From Dehalococcoidia bacterium (lineage in GTDB: Bacteria; Chloroflexota; Dehalococcoidia; GIF9; AB-539-J10): a stretch of DNA of 10,028 nucleotides. A program made the position numbers and the translations under genes. Location: NCBI GenBank assembly GCA_029857995.1, contig JAOUFZ010000046.1, positions 1-10,028 on the forward strand. Direction: 5' to 3'. Positions within the stretch are counted from its first letter, which is position 1. The number at the start of each line of letters is the position of its first letter. This document shows, piece after piece, positions 1 through 7,061 of this stretch. A model generated the notes under the pieces. The model was not told the DNA's origin. It saw only the letters and a list, made by a program, of their open reading frames with translations, and made no database searches.

Positions 1-2
1 CA

Positions 3-1400
3 GATGGGTCCCACCTGGCTTGGCTTACCTGGAACCATCCCAATATGCCGTGGGACTCCTCAGAGCTGTGGGTTGGTGACATCACACGGGCCGGCTCGGT
101 CGGACATGAGCAGCGAATAGCTGGCGGTGTCAATGAATCTATCTGCCAGCCAAGGTACGCTCCTGACGGCACACTATATTTCGTCTCGGATAAGACTGGC
201 TGGTGGAACCTCTATCGCTGGAAAGAGGGACGTGTTGAGATACTGTGCAAAATGGAAGCCGAGTTTGGAGTACCACACTGGTCCTTTGGGATTTCGACCT
301 ACGGGTTCGAATCGGCTGGTAGTATCATCTGCTCCTACATCAAAGATGGTAGTTCGTATCTAGCCAGCCTGGATACCTCAACCCGGCAAATCAGGGCGAT
401 CGACATCCCCTATACTTCCATTGCCTTTGTTCAGGCCACGCCGGGCGGCGCGGTATTCATCGCCGGGTCACCAAGTGAAGCTACAGCTATTATCCAGCTT
501 AGCCGGGCAACGGGCAAGATAGAGGTGTTGCGCCGTTCCACTGAGGTCGCCATCGACCCTGGGTATCTTTCAATACCCCGGGCAGTTGAATTCCCAACCG
601 GAAACGGGTTGACAGCACATGCTTTCTTCTATGCACCGAAGAATCGCGATTTTGTAGCCACTCAGGGCGAGCGGCCACCGCTCCTTGTTATCAGCCATGG
701 CGGGCCGACTGGCGCAACCTCAAGTGAATTCAACCTGATGATACAATACTGGACCAGCCGGGGATTTGCCGTTACGGATGTCAACTATGGAGGAAGCAGC
801 GGTTATGGAAGGGCATACCGCCAGCGGTTAAATGGGCAATGGGGCATCGTAGATGTGGACGACTGTGTGAACTGTGCGCAGTATCTTATCAAGCGCGGTG
901 AGGTGGATGCTGACCGCGTTGCCATCAGAGGAAGCAGCGCCGGTGGTTACACTACTCTGGCGGCGCTGACATCTTCCAAAGTCTTCAAGGCCGGAGCAAG
1001 CTACTACGGCGTCAGTGATCTTGAAGCTCTAGCAAGAGACACCCATAAACTTGAGTCGCACTATCTGGACAGGCTCATTGGTCCGTATCCCGCTCGCCGT
1101 GAGTTATACAGGGAGCGCTCACCGATCAACTTCGTGGAGGGGCTTTCGTGTCCGGTGATCTTCTTTCAAGGGAACGAGGACAGAGTTGTCTCACCCAATC
1201 AGGCAGAGAAGATGGTGGATGCGCTTCGCCAAAAAGGGATGCCCGTAGCATATCTCCTATTTGAGGGCGAGCAACATGGTTTCCGGCGAGCGCAAAACAT
1301 AAAACGGGCGCTGGACGCTGAACTCTATTTCTACTCCAAAATTTTCCGATTCCCATTGCCCGAGCCAGTCGAGCCGGTGCCGATAGAGAACCTGAAGTAG
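3..1400 (+). CDS. S9 family (prolyl oligopeptidase-type) serine peptidase, 5' truncated by window edge
   Basis: This serine peptidase probably cleaves short peptides, acting as a dipeptidyl or acylaminoacyl peptidase. The frame is open from the first bases, and the residues before the first Met ([14 protein letters not shown], then MPWD) are typical of the propeller domain of S9 peptidases, so the true start lies outside the window. Counting from the Met at 45, residues 1 to about 190 are the C-terminal part of a beta-propeller (the [20 protein letters not shown] blade motif is clear). The alpha/beta hydrolase domain follows. The catalytic triad is complete: Ser298 in GSSAGGY (codon 936), Asp379 in GNEDRVVS (codon 1179) and His411 in GEQHGF (codon 1275). 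The HGGPT oxyanion-side motif is near residue 219. No signal peptide can be judged because the N-terminus is missing. The exact substrate class is not resolvable. Family assignment is secure. Confidence 0.94.
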   Translation, partial: DGSHLAWLTWNHPNMPWDSSELWVGDITRAGSVGHEQRIAGGVNESICQPRYAPDGTLYFVSDKTGWWNLYRWKEGRVEILCKMEAEFGVPHWSFGISTYGFESAGSIICSYIKDGSSYLASLDTSTRQIRAIDIPYTSIAFVQATPGGAVFIAGSPSEATAIIQLSRATGKIEVLRRSTEVAIDPGYLSIPRAVEFPTGNGLTAHAFFYAPKNRDFVATQGERPPLLVISHGGPTGATSSEFNLMIQYWTSRGFAVTDVNYGGSSGYGRAYRQRLNGQWGIVDVDDCVNCAQYLIKRGEVDADRVAIRGSSAGGYTTLAALTSSKVFKAGASYYGVSDLEALARDTHKLESHYLDRLIGPYPARRELYRERSPINFVEGLSCPVIFFQGNEDRVVSPNQAEKMVDALRQKGMPVAYLLFEGEQHGFRRAQNIKRALDAELYFYSKIFRFPLPEPVEPVPIENLK

Positions 1401-1558
1401 GCTTTGTTTCCGATAATATCTACGGGATGGTCACTTGGATCCGTCAGGTGCTTAGCAGGCGCAGTCTAATCCGCGACCGGGGCCGGGCATGGCACATTTG
1501 GGCGGTTTGTTCACCTTGGCCCAACAAAAGTCCAGAAAGTGTGCCCGAAGTAACAATT
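1401..1558. other. Intergenic, no gene recognised
   Basis: This is the gap after the S9 peptidase stop. A short plus-strand frame (1427-1624) is open here, but it lacks a recognisable ribosome site, has no recognisable family sequence, and runs into the repeat that carries the DUF951 relic. I do not call it a gene. No convincing hairpin plus T-run terminator was seen after the peptidase. Confidence 0.5.
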
Positions 1559-1785
1559 ACCTGTTTTGTTACCTCACCACGCAAACCATTAAAGGATGCT
1601 TTTTATTGTCGCGAAGCTGGTTAGTTAGGCACTTTTGGAGACAAATTCCTTCACCCTGTTCCTGAATACATCTCTCGCCAGAAACACCCTTCGCTGGCGT
1701 TTGAGGCATTTAAGGCCAATGTCGGTGCCTACCCTCACTATTTCTCACTCGTAGTTGCTGCAGGGATGTGCTTTGCGCAACCTCC
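1559..1785 (-). repeat. Diverged copy of the 6836-7061 segment (DUF951 gene plus its 3' flank)
   Basis: Hand alignment shows the segment matching 6836-7061 in the same orientation. There are no indels from 1621 to 1780 against 6897 to 7056 (28 mismatches in 160 positions by eye), and one 1-nt indel in the non-coding flank 1559-1620. Shared blocks include TTTTGGAGACAAATTCCTTCA, of which 20 bases lie in the coding 3' end, and ACAAACCATTAAAGG or its near match. Similarity covers the non-coding flank as well as the gene, so this is a DNA-level duplication rather than two related genes. It fades beyond about 1790, before any pyrF sequence. Confidence 0.85.
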
Positions 1786-1800
1786 GGATCAAATACTTTT
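1625..1800 (-). pseudogene. Decayed DUF951 gene copy
   Basis: Read on the minus strand, this stretch gives RRLRKAHPC, then SNYE, an in-frame TGA, EIVRVGTDIGLKCLK, RQRRVF and a C-terminal KEFVSKSA ending at a TAA (1625-1627). This follows the intact protein encoded at 6901-7092 nearly residue by residue. The Trp codon (TGG) of the YEWEV segment is now TGA. The second Cys of the CLNC pair is Arg. One codon appears inserted near the VRLRK segment, and the start region is unrecognisable. Loss of the start, a stop in the middle and loss of a likely metal-binding Cys together indicate a dead gene. TGA reading as Trp is unlikely because neighbouring genes use TGA as a normal stop (pyrF and the M48 protease both end in TGA). 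Confidence 0.82.
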
Positions 1801-1960
1801 GATGAGGCAATAGAGGTTCGGGCTGATTATCATATTGGTTAAGGAACACCAAGCCACCCATAGCCTGAGCGTCCCGTGAGAGATTAGTAACGAGGCTGTT
1901 TGATTTTTGACTTTCCGTTCATCTTTGCGCATCTTGGAAGCCTTTCACCTCTAAATTTTG
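1786..1960. other. Intergenic, nothing recognised
   Basis: This is the sequence between the DUF951 relic and the palindromic element. No ORF of note, no tRNA signature and no clear promoter pair were seen. By position it would correspond to the pyrF end if the duplication had been longer, but no pyrF similarity could be recognised by eye. Confidence 0.4.
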
Positions 1961-2009
1961 TAGTGCGACCCTTCAGGGCCGTGTAGCACGAGGCTAAAGC
2001 CTCGCACTA
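1961..2009. repeat. REP-like compound palindrome
   Basis: The element is bounded by an 8-bp inverted repeat, TAGTGCGA (1961-1968) and TCGCACTA (2002-2009). Inside are two small hairpins: CCCT-TC-AGGG (1969-1978) and CGAGGCT-AA-AGCCTCG (1989-2004). The second extends outward past two unpaired positions to TAG/CTA (1984-1986 and 2007-2009). So the right arm TCGCACTA can pair either with the far left arm or, in part, with the nearer hairpin arm. This layout is typical of bacterial REP/BIME-type or small MITE-like intergenic elements. It is followed by TATATTTTT, so it could also slow or end transcription coming from the left. Only one copy lies in the window, so repetitiveness in the genome is inferred. 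Confidence 0.6.
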
Positions 2010-2064
2010 TATTTTTGGACAGCCTTTTAACTAAACTAGAAGGCAAACGGCACCAAGAAAAGGT

Positions 2065-2070
2065 TATAAT
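2065..2070 (+). promoter_or_regulatory. Candidate -10 box for the MFS gene
   Basis: A perfect TATAAT lies 19 bases before the ATG at 2090. It would place a transcript start near 2077 and leave a leader of about 13 nt. No good -35 hexamer stands 16-18 bases upstream. Its position inside the longer frame that starts with TTG at 2015 argues for the shorter protein. Confidence 0.4.
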
Positions 2071-2089
2071 CAGGCTTTTCACGCAGGCC

Positions 2090-3313
2090 ATGAAAGAATC
2101 ATCAGGAAAAGCCAGAGACCCGTTACGAAATATCTTTCACCGATTCGAGCCTGAGCTATGGGTTATCACTGTCATTCAGTTTTTCACAGTAATCGGTTTC
2201 TCCATCTGTATGCCGTTTCTAAGTTTATATCTTTATCAGGACAGAGGTCTTTCCATGACTATGGTCGGAACCATCCTCCTGGCTGCGGGGCTTTGCTCAG
2301 CCGTTAGCCAGGCACTTGGAGGAGCGCTCTCGGATAGATTCGGCCGACGTCCGATTCTACTTACGGCTACTTTCGTAAGTATATTCTTATATACGGGACT
2401 AGCTGTCCTTATCGGGATTTCAGCCCCGGTGTGGGCCATTGTAGTTGCCTACATTGCTGGTCGCTCAACGCTTACCATAACACGTCCTGTGATCTCAGCC
2501 ATGGTGGCAGATTTTACCTCAAAAGAGCGGCTAACAGAAGCATATGGAATCCTTCGTATAGGAGCTAACATAGGCTGGGCTGCTGGCCCTGCCATAGGGG
2601 GGTATCTGGCCACTTTTTTGTCCTATGGCTGGCTCTTTGGGGTTCCGGCTTTAACCTGTGGCATCGTTTCCCTCATTGTCTTTTTCTTTGTCCGTGAATC
2701 TTCGCGCAGAACGAATAGGAAGGTAGGCTTTCGGAGCATACTTCCCCCTGCCGGCGCCCGAGCCTTCCTGGTCTTCACGATGGTGAGTCTCCTGCTGTTC
2801 ATAGTTATGGGACAGATGGCAAGTACTTTATCTATCTTCGCCGTGGATAGGGTCGGCTTCTCTACCGCGCAATATGGTCTATTACTGGGTTTGAACGGCT
2901 TGATAGTGATTTTCTTTCAATATCCGATGACTCTTGCCCTCAAGCGGCTGGCGAAATTCCGAGCTCTCATACTTGGGAGCCTGCTTTACGTGTTTGGCTA
3001 TCTATCCTTTGGTTGGATTACACAATTTGGGTGGGCGCTGGGAGCAATGGCGATAATCACAACAGGCGAGATTATACATTCTCCGGTTACGCTCTCAGTG
3101 ATAGGGGAACTCTCTCCACAAGATCAGAGGGGACGATATATGGGATTTTTCGGGTTAAGCGAAACCATAGGTATAGCGATGGGGCCACTGCTGGGAGGAA
3201 TACTGCTTGATGCGTTCCCCTCTGACCTCAGACTCGTATGGGCACCCATCGCCTCGATAGCATTAATTGCTGCAATAGGGTACTACTGGTGGGCGCGCCG
3301 ATTTCGTTCATAG
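2090..3313 (+). CDS. MFS transporter, drug/metabolite efflux type
   Basis: This is a 12-helix-type inner membrane carrier of the major facilitator superfamily, which uses the proton gradient to move small molecules, often outward in this subgroup. From the preferred ATG it is 407 residues, the usual MFS length. The loop between helices 2 and 3 has a good motif A, GGALSDRFGRRPILL (about residues 77-91). A less exact copy in the second half reads SPQDQRGRYMGFFG, as is common between helices 8 and 9 or 10 and 11. Hydrophobic segments alternate throughout, and the protein ends in a short basic tail (WWARRFRS). The frame extends upstream to a TTG at 2015, but that start lies at the edge of the palindrome, has no ribosome site and adds a polar 25-residue extension not usual in the family. 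The ATG at 2090 follows a TATAAT box, although its own ribosome site is weak. The substrate is not predictable. Confidence 0.9.
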   Translation: MKESSGKARDPLRNIFHRFEPELWVITVIQFFTVIGFSICMPFLSLYLYQDRGLSMTMVGTILLAAGLCSAVSQALGGALSDRFGRRPILLTATFVSIFLYTGLAVLIGISAPVWAIVVAYIAGRSTLTITRPVISAMVADFTSKERLTEAYGILRIGANIGWAAGPAIGGYLATFLSYGWLFGVPALTCGIVSLIVFFFVRESSRRTNRKVGFRSILPPAGARAFLVFTMVSLLLFIVMGQMASTLSIFAVDRVGFSTAQYGLLLGLNGLIVIFFQYPMTLALKRLAKFRALILGSLLYVFGYLSFGWITQFGWALGAMAIITTGEIIHSPVTLSVIGELSPQDQRGRYMGFFGLSETIGIAMGPLLGGILLDAFPSDLRLVWAPIASIALIAAIGYYWWARRFRS

Positions 3314-3356
3314 TCTCCCGGGGGATTTCATATGAGAATCCGTCTCCCTGGAACGG

Positions 3357-3384
3357 AAGGCACTTTAGCTGAGCGTGCCTTTTC
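3357..3384. terminator. Likely terminator between convergent MFS and M48 genes
   Basis: AAGGCAC (3357-3363) and GTGCCTT (3375-3381) form a 7-bp stem with an 11-nt loop. On the plus strand the stem runs directly into a short TTTT tract (3380-3383), 40-70 bases after the MFS stop. It lies between two convergent genes, so it may also act on minus-strand transcripts, although their T-run is weaker. The T-run is short, so efficiency is uncertain. Confidence 0.55.
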
Positions 3385-3542
3385 GCTTATACAGCCCTGC
3401 CCATGAGTAGGTCTTTTGTCTGACAGTTCTAGGGCGAGCAATGCAACCGACGATTGCACAGAGGCCTGTTTTGTTACTCACTTAGGCAGAAGACCGGAAT
3501 GGTCAGTGTGTGCCTGTGATGGATAGCTTTTTGCCCGGAAAG

Positions 3543-4784
3543 TCAGGCTTCATATCGCAGGATAGCACGTATGCGCTGAAGCAGGGGCGGATGAGAATAG
3601 CTGAGAAAAACGTAAAAAGGATGGGGCATCAAGTTCGAGAGATTGCCTGCATAGAGTTTCTTCAATGCCTCGGTCAGATGATGTGGCTGTTCAATGGTCT
3701 CGGCCGCGAAGCGATCAGCCTCGTACTCGTTCTTCCGCGATAGCGCATTCATTACGACCGAGAGTACCATTTCCAGCGGGGTGTAGAGCAAGCCGAAAAA
3801 CAGGATCCCACTGTAAACGGACTGCTGCTCCATATAAAATGCATCGTAGAGCCCGGAGCTGCCCAGGAAGATAGATAAGACAAAAAAGAGCACTCCAAAG
3901 TGAATAATGTTAATTATTGTGCCCTGTAGTATGTGCTTCTTCTTGTGATGACCGATTTCGTGTGCAAGTACCGCTACCAGTTCGGGCACCGTATGCTTCT
4001 CAATTAGGGTGTCATAAAGGGCAATCCGTTTGTTATGACCGAAACCGGTGAAGAAAGCATTTGACTTACTGGAGCGCTTGGAACCGTCCATCACGGAAAC
4101 GTTCTTGATGGGGAAATCAACCGAGCTGGCGTAATTGAAAATAGCCTCTTTCAACTCGCCTGGCTCCAGCGGAGTGAACTTGTTGAACAGCGGCATAATC
4201 CATGTTGGAGCAACATACTCCAGAATCAGGGAGAATACAGTGACGGCAATCCAGCAGTAGATCCAGGCGTGGTAGCCTACATATTCAAATAAGGCCAGAA
4301 TACCGCTCAGCAAGGCAGCACCGATCAGCACTGCCAGGCCCAAGCCCTTGATCCTGTCTATGAGAAAAGTGCGGCGGGTAGTCCTGTTAAAGCCGAATCT
4401 TTCCTCAATCACAAACGTGTGATAAATACTGAAGGGCAGCGTAAGAAGGCTATAGCCTATTAGCAGAATACCAATGTAAAACAGTCCGTTCAGGACAGGC
4501 GTGAAACCCGAGGACCTGACTATCTGGTCAAGATCATTGAAGCCGCCGGCAAACCAGAAAAAAAGCAGAACCACGAGGCTGAATGTACTGGTTATGAAAT
4601 CAAAACGGGTATTAGTGCGAATATATTCCTGAGACTTACGATAATTCTCCGGTTGATAAACCCCTTCAAGCCCGGGGGGTAGTTCTGATCTCAGGGACTT
4701 GAGGTTAAGCAGGTTTGCAGCCACTCCTATCGCATACTCAAGGAGGAGGGCGAAAAGAATGACAAAGAAGAAAGGATTCATCAT
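3543..4784 (-). CDS. M48 family zinc metallopeptidase, Ste24/CAAX prenyl protease-like
   Basis: This is a membrane-embedded zinc endopeptidase of the Ste24 branch of M48. In eukaryotes these trim prenylated proteins; bacterial substrates are mostly unknown, with membrane protein quality control a common proposal. It has 413 residues, a typical length. Hydrophobic helices occur near residues 4-22, 62-80, 99-120, 148-167, 172-190, 288-308 and 325-345. The N-terminal CAAX-protease domain ends with the conserved segment YHTFVIEERFGFNRTT (121-136). The HEIGH zinc site is at 275-279, with His275, His279 and catalytic Glu276. The third ligand is Glu353 in KNEYEADRFA. The C-terminal SHPPLLQRI (397-405) is also a family hallmark. 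Two adjacent ATG codons stand at the start, and no strong ribosome site was seen. The gene is transcribed alone, convergent with the MFS gene and divergent from marC. Confidence 0.93.
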   Translation of the reverse strand: MMNPFFFVILFALLLEYAIGVAANLLNLKSLRSELPPGLEGVYQPENYRKSQEYIRTNTRFDFITSTFSLVVLLFFWFAGGFNDLDQIVRSSGFTPVLNGLFYIGILLIGYSLLTLPFSIYHTFVIEERFGFNRTTRRTFLIDRIKGLGLAVLIGAALLSGILALFEYVGYHAWIYCWIAVTVFSLILEYVAPTWIMPLFNKFTPLEPGELKEAIFNYASSVDFPIKNVSVMDGSKRSSKSNAFFTGFGHNKRIALYDTLIEKHTVPELVAVLAHEIGHHKKKHILQGTIINIIHFGVLFFVLSIFLGSSGLYDAFYMEQQSVYSGILFFGLLYTPLEMVLSVVMNALSRKNEYEADRFAAETIEQPHHLTEALKKLYAGNLSNLMPHPFYVFLSYSHPPLLQRIRAILRYEA

Positions 4785-4948
4785 TGCTCAGCCGGTTACA
4801 GAACAGTGTATTACATACTGGCGCAGCCATCAACAAGGATAAGAAGGTCCTGCACAATTCAGCGGATTCTTACCCAACAATTCTAGCTTTGGCCTGAGCC
4901 CAAGTCAGTGACGGCGAAAGGCGCCAGCGAAAGTAATGCTAGGGGGTA

Positions 4949-4977
4949 TTGACTGTACCCGCTAATTGGCTTACTAT
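4949..4977 (+). promoter_or_regulatory. Sigma70-type promoter for the marC transcript
   Basis: TTGACT (4949-4954), a 17-base spacer and TACTAT (4972-4977) make a near-consensus promoter in the gap between the divergent M48 and marC units. Transcription would begin near 4984, shortly before the small ORF that precedes marC. No operator-like repeat overlapping it stood out. Confidence 0.6.
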
Positions 4978-5010
4978 GACTACTAGTATGCCCTAATATG
5001 AGCACCGTTC

Positions 5011-5274
5011 TTGATTTGCTGCATTCTGGCTCTCGCCTCGGTCAGTTCATCCTGTGCTATAGATGCCACGTTGCGTTTTCCGGTAACTGAAATGGATGAC
5101 AGGTTCGTAATTGAGAATACAGGCACTGTCTGTCGTATCACGCTTGTCAAGTCGTTCGGTGGTGAGCAGCAATTTGAAATAGCCGTCGGCAGAAATGTCT
5201 CAGCTAGTAACGCAACCCGGATGTTGAAGTTTCACGGACTATTTAAGTCACCAACGGAGCTAAGAAAGGATTAG
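5011..5274 (+). CDS. Small hypothetical protein, possible lipoprotein, uncertain start
   Basis: I do not recognise this 87-codon frame. It lies between the marC promoter and marC, ends 5 bases before marC, and its last codons carry the marC ribosome site. The N-terminus (ICCILALASVSSSCAIDA) is hydrophobic and ends in a Cys that could be a weak lipobox, but no basic residues precede it. The rest is polar and mixed, with a QQFEIAVG strand-like segment. The only upstream start is TTG 5011, since a TGA at 4999 closes the frame. ATG 5092 would give a 61-residue cytosolic product. ATG 4998 lies just after the predicted transcript start but in another frame. A single-base frameshift between 4998 and 5011 would join it to this frame and complete a signal peptide, so a recently broken gene is possible. 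Coding status is unproven. Confidence 0.38.
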   Translation: MICCILALASVSSSCAIDATLRFPVTEMDDRFVIENTGTVCRITLVKSFGGEQQFEIAVGRNVSASNATRMLKFHGLFKSPTELRKD

Positions 5275-5279
5275 GTATT

Positions 5280-5876
5280 TTGGAGAACAACGCACAGTAT
5301 TTTGTATTAACCTTTGTGCCCTTGTTCATCGTTATTGACGCGCTGGGCATCCTGCCCGTCGTCATTTCTATGAGTCAGGACATGTCAAGGCGGGAGCACC
5401 ACAAGATGATCCATGTGGCTACCATAACAGCTACCATTGTCGGTCTCATATTCCTGTTTTTTGGGCAGTTGATTCTGCGGGCGATGGGCATTTCGGTAGG
5501 TTCATTTGCTATTGCCGGCGGGCTTATCCTGCTGGTGCTTTCCATCACATACATGACAACCGGACGGATGATGCAAGTAATAAGAGAGGAAATGGTAGCC
5601 GTAGTCCCCATTGGCACACCTCTAACGGTCGGACCGGCTACAATAACAACGCTCTTGTTGCTGGCCACGCAATTCCCCATTTATATGGTCCTTTTATCCT
5701 TCGCTCTGAATATGCTTATTGCCTGGGCGATCTTTATGGTGGGAGGACAGATTGCTCGTTTCCTTGGGCAAGGCGGGCTGAAGGCAGTTTCCAGAGTATT
5801 TAGCCTGCTGCTGGCGGCTATAGCGGTAAGTATGATTATTAGTGGCCTGGAAATGCTTAACATACTGCCCGGGTAA
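5280..5876 (+). CDS. marC: MarC family (UPF0056) integral membrane protein
   Basis: This is an inner membrane protein of the MarC family. The historical link to multiple antibiotic resistance is not supported by later work, and the transported substrate is unknown. It has 198 residues, the usual length, with about six hydrophobic helices (approximately 7-27, 43-65, 69-92, 108-128, 137-157 and 172-193). Family features include FVPLFIVIDALGILPV near the N-terminus and the repeat-like VVPIGTPLTVGPATITTLLLL in the middle. The start is TTG at 5280, preceded by GAAAGGA with 9 bases of spacing. No earlier in-frame start fits. It is co-transcribed with the short ORF ahead of it from the promoter at 4949-4977. 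Confidence 0.93.
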   Translation: MENNAQYFVLTFVPLFIVIDALGILPVVISMSQDMSRREHHKMIHVATITATIVGLIFLFFGQLILRAMGISVGSFAIAGGLILLVLSITYMTTGRMMQVIREEMVAVVPIGTPLTVGPATITTLLLLATQFPIYMVLLSFALNMLIAWAIFMVGGQIARFLGQGGLKAVSRVFSLLLAAIAVSMIISGLEMLNILPG

Positions 5877-6248
5877 ACGGTTCAGGCTGATTAGATATGA
5901 GAGAGGGTTAGTTCATACTTCCTATTCGACGAGTCTATGACGATTTGCCCACTGCGACCTGATATTTATAGCTCATCAAAAATGAGCTAGCCAGATTACC
6001 AGAGTGTCTAACATCAATTTGCGTTGCTTCAACCGACTCGTTCTGGCTCTTACCTACCGCAGAGATTGTCCGACTCTTGTGAATCCAAATTTAGGAATTT
6101 AAACGGAATCTACTATATACTGACTCTTCGGGAGCGTCGATTTCCAGTAGTCTGGGTGAACAAGACAATGCAAGCCTACTATTAGCTAAACAGGGCTTAT
6201 TTTACCTTCTTGCAGACACCAATTCCATTTTAAGCTTTGTTTTCAATC
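5877..6248. other. 372-base intergenic tract, AT-rich, one hairpin
   Basis: This is the gap between the marC stop and the convergent HAD-like gene. It contains one clean hairpin, listed separately, and otherwise no ORF with recognisable content, no tRNA and no repeat found elsewhere in the window. Base composition turns AT-rich from about 5990 and remains so to about 6830. Confidence 0.5.
5969..5989. terminator. Hairpin downstream of marC, possible terminator
   Basis: TAGCTCAT (5969-5976), loop CAAAA and ATGAGCTA (5982-5989) form a perfect 8-bp stem, about 90 bases after the marC stop. There is no T-run after it on the plus strand. On the minus strand it is followed by TATAAATATC, also not a clean U-tract. 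It may stop transcription weakly or protect the 3' end of the marC mRNA. Confidence 0.35.
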
Positions 6249-6749
6249 TTACTTCATCAATTCGGAAATTTCATCGGGAAGATAATCTATGCCTTCAAAC
6301 TCTCTAACAACAATTGATTTAATTTTGTTTTTCAATTCTGGCTTAAGATTGGGATAGACCATTTCAACTCTTCCACCTATTGATTCACAATCGTCTTCAA
6401 CAATCACGTCTGGAAGAGGTCGAATTCTTTCAACGACATCCTTGTATTCCTCTCTATTTCGACGATAGAAGATTAGACCATCGGGGAAAGCATATTTCTT
6501 CAGAACAAACTTGTCCTTTTCAACGTCTTTAGCGTTTTTATGAGAGCTTAAATAGCATATTCTTGCTCCTTGTCCCTTCCATTCCTGTAATTTCTTAACA
6601 GCGTTGCCGACAGGAATGTACGATGCGTAATCATGAAGAGATTCGTCACCCTCCATAACTTGTTTGACTGTTTCTTCTCGGGCAAGACCCTTGGCATTTT
6701 CGTGCATTATGGTTGTTCCGTGCAAGAAAACGAGTATTTTCATATTCAT
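6249..6749 (-). CDS. Hypothetical protein with HAD-like layout but altered motif I
   Basis: This is a cytosolic 166-residue protein without signal or membrane segments. The order of motifs resembles HAD-superfamily phosphatases. A first beta strand ends in KILVFLHGTTIMH (4-16), where HAD enzymes carry DxDxT. Then come CYLSSHKNAK (66-75), like motif II (Ser/Thr), basic residues near 80-85, and VIVEDDCESIGG (115-126), like the motif III/IV acidic pair. The nucleophile and general-acid Asp positions would be His10 and Thr12, so normal phospho-aspartate chemistry is not expected. It could be a non-catalytic relative or an enzyme with different chemistry. The gene is AT-rich compared with its neighbours and stands alone between marC and the pyrF pair, so it may be acquired. 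A second ATG at 6743 would remove two residues. No clear ribosome site was seen at either start. The HAD relation is a motif reading, not a database result. Confidence 0.75.
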   Translation of the reverse strand: MNMKILVFLHGTTIMHENAKGLAREETVKQVMEGDESLHDYASYIPVGNAVKKLQEWKGQGARICYLSSHKNAKDVEKDKFVLKKYAFPDGLIFYRRNREEYKDVVERIRPLPDVIVEDDCESIGGRVEMVYPNLKPELKNKIKSIVVREFEGIDYLPDEISELMK

Positions 6750-6804
6750 AGAGAGAATTCATTGACAAATCAAAGAATATAGAGAAGATAGAGTACTATA
6801 GTTG

Positions 6805-6830
6805 AGGGAGGTAGTCTAGTGGCTAGGACA
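6805..6830 (+). pseudogene. 5' fragment of a tRNA (Glu-like D arm)
   Basis: After a 7-base AGGGAGG come T and A at positions 8 and 9. Then GTCT-AGTGGCTA-GGAC (6814-6829) folds as a D arm (G-C, T-A, C-G, T-G). The string TCTAGTGGCTAGGAC is very close to the D arm of bacterial tRNA-Glu genes. After position 26 the sequence changes to the start of the segment duplicated at 1559. No anticodon stem, T arm or CCA-side acceptor strand follows. It is therefore either a truncated tRNA relic or a chance resemblance of about 20 bases. Confidence 0.35.
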
Positions 6831-6835
6831 TATTA

Positions 6836-7061
6836 ACCTGTTTTATTACTTCGCTATACAAACCATTAAAGGGCGTTCTTATCCTGGCGAAGCTGGTTAG
6901 TTAGTCACTTTTGGAGACAAATTCCTTCAGTCTTCTCTTGAGGACTTCTGTTGGCAAAAGAACCCTTCGCTGGCAGTTGAGGCATTTAAGGCCGATGTCG
7001 GCGCCCACCCTCACCACTTCCCATTCGTAGCTGCCGCAGGGGTGCGCTTTGCGCAGCCGGA
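6836..7061 (-). repeat. Intact counterpart of the 1559-1785 duplicated segment
   Basis: This segment spans the 3' flank and most of the coding sequence of the living DUF951 gene and aligns with 1559-1785. The non-coding flank (6836-6900) is conserved in both copies, including ACCATTAAAGG and GCGAAGCTGGTTAGTTAG. One end of the repeat abuts the tRNA-like fragment. Confidence 0.85.

Noticed and set aside
301..318. GGGTTCGAATCGGC, resembling a tRNA T arm
   Set aside because: It lies inside the well-supported S9 peptidase coding frame, and no other tRNA arms surround it.
1427..1624. Plus-strand frame of 65 codons in the gap after the S9 peptidase
   Set aside because: There is no ribosome site and no recognisable family pattern. 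Its second half lies in the repeat and opposite the flank of the DUF951 relic.
1738..1752. TGA-to-Trp recoding to rescue the DUF951 copy
   Set aside because: Other genes in the window end with TGA, and the copy also lacks a start and a conserved Cys, so decay is the simpler explanation.
3510..3874. Plus-strand frames of 69-77 codons over the start of this interval
   Set aside because: They are opposite-strand shadows of the 3' end of the M48 protease gene and lack any own features.
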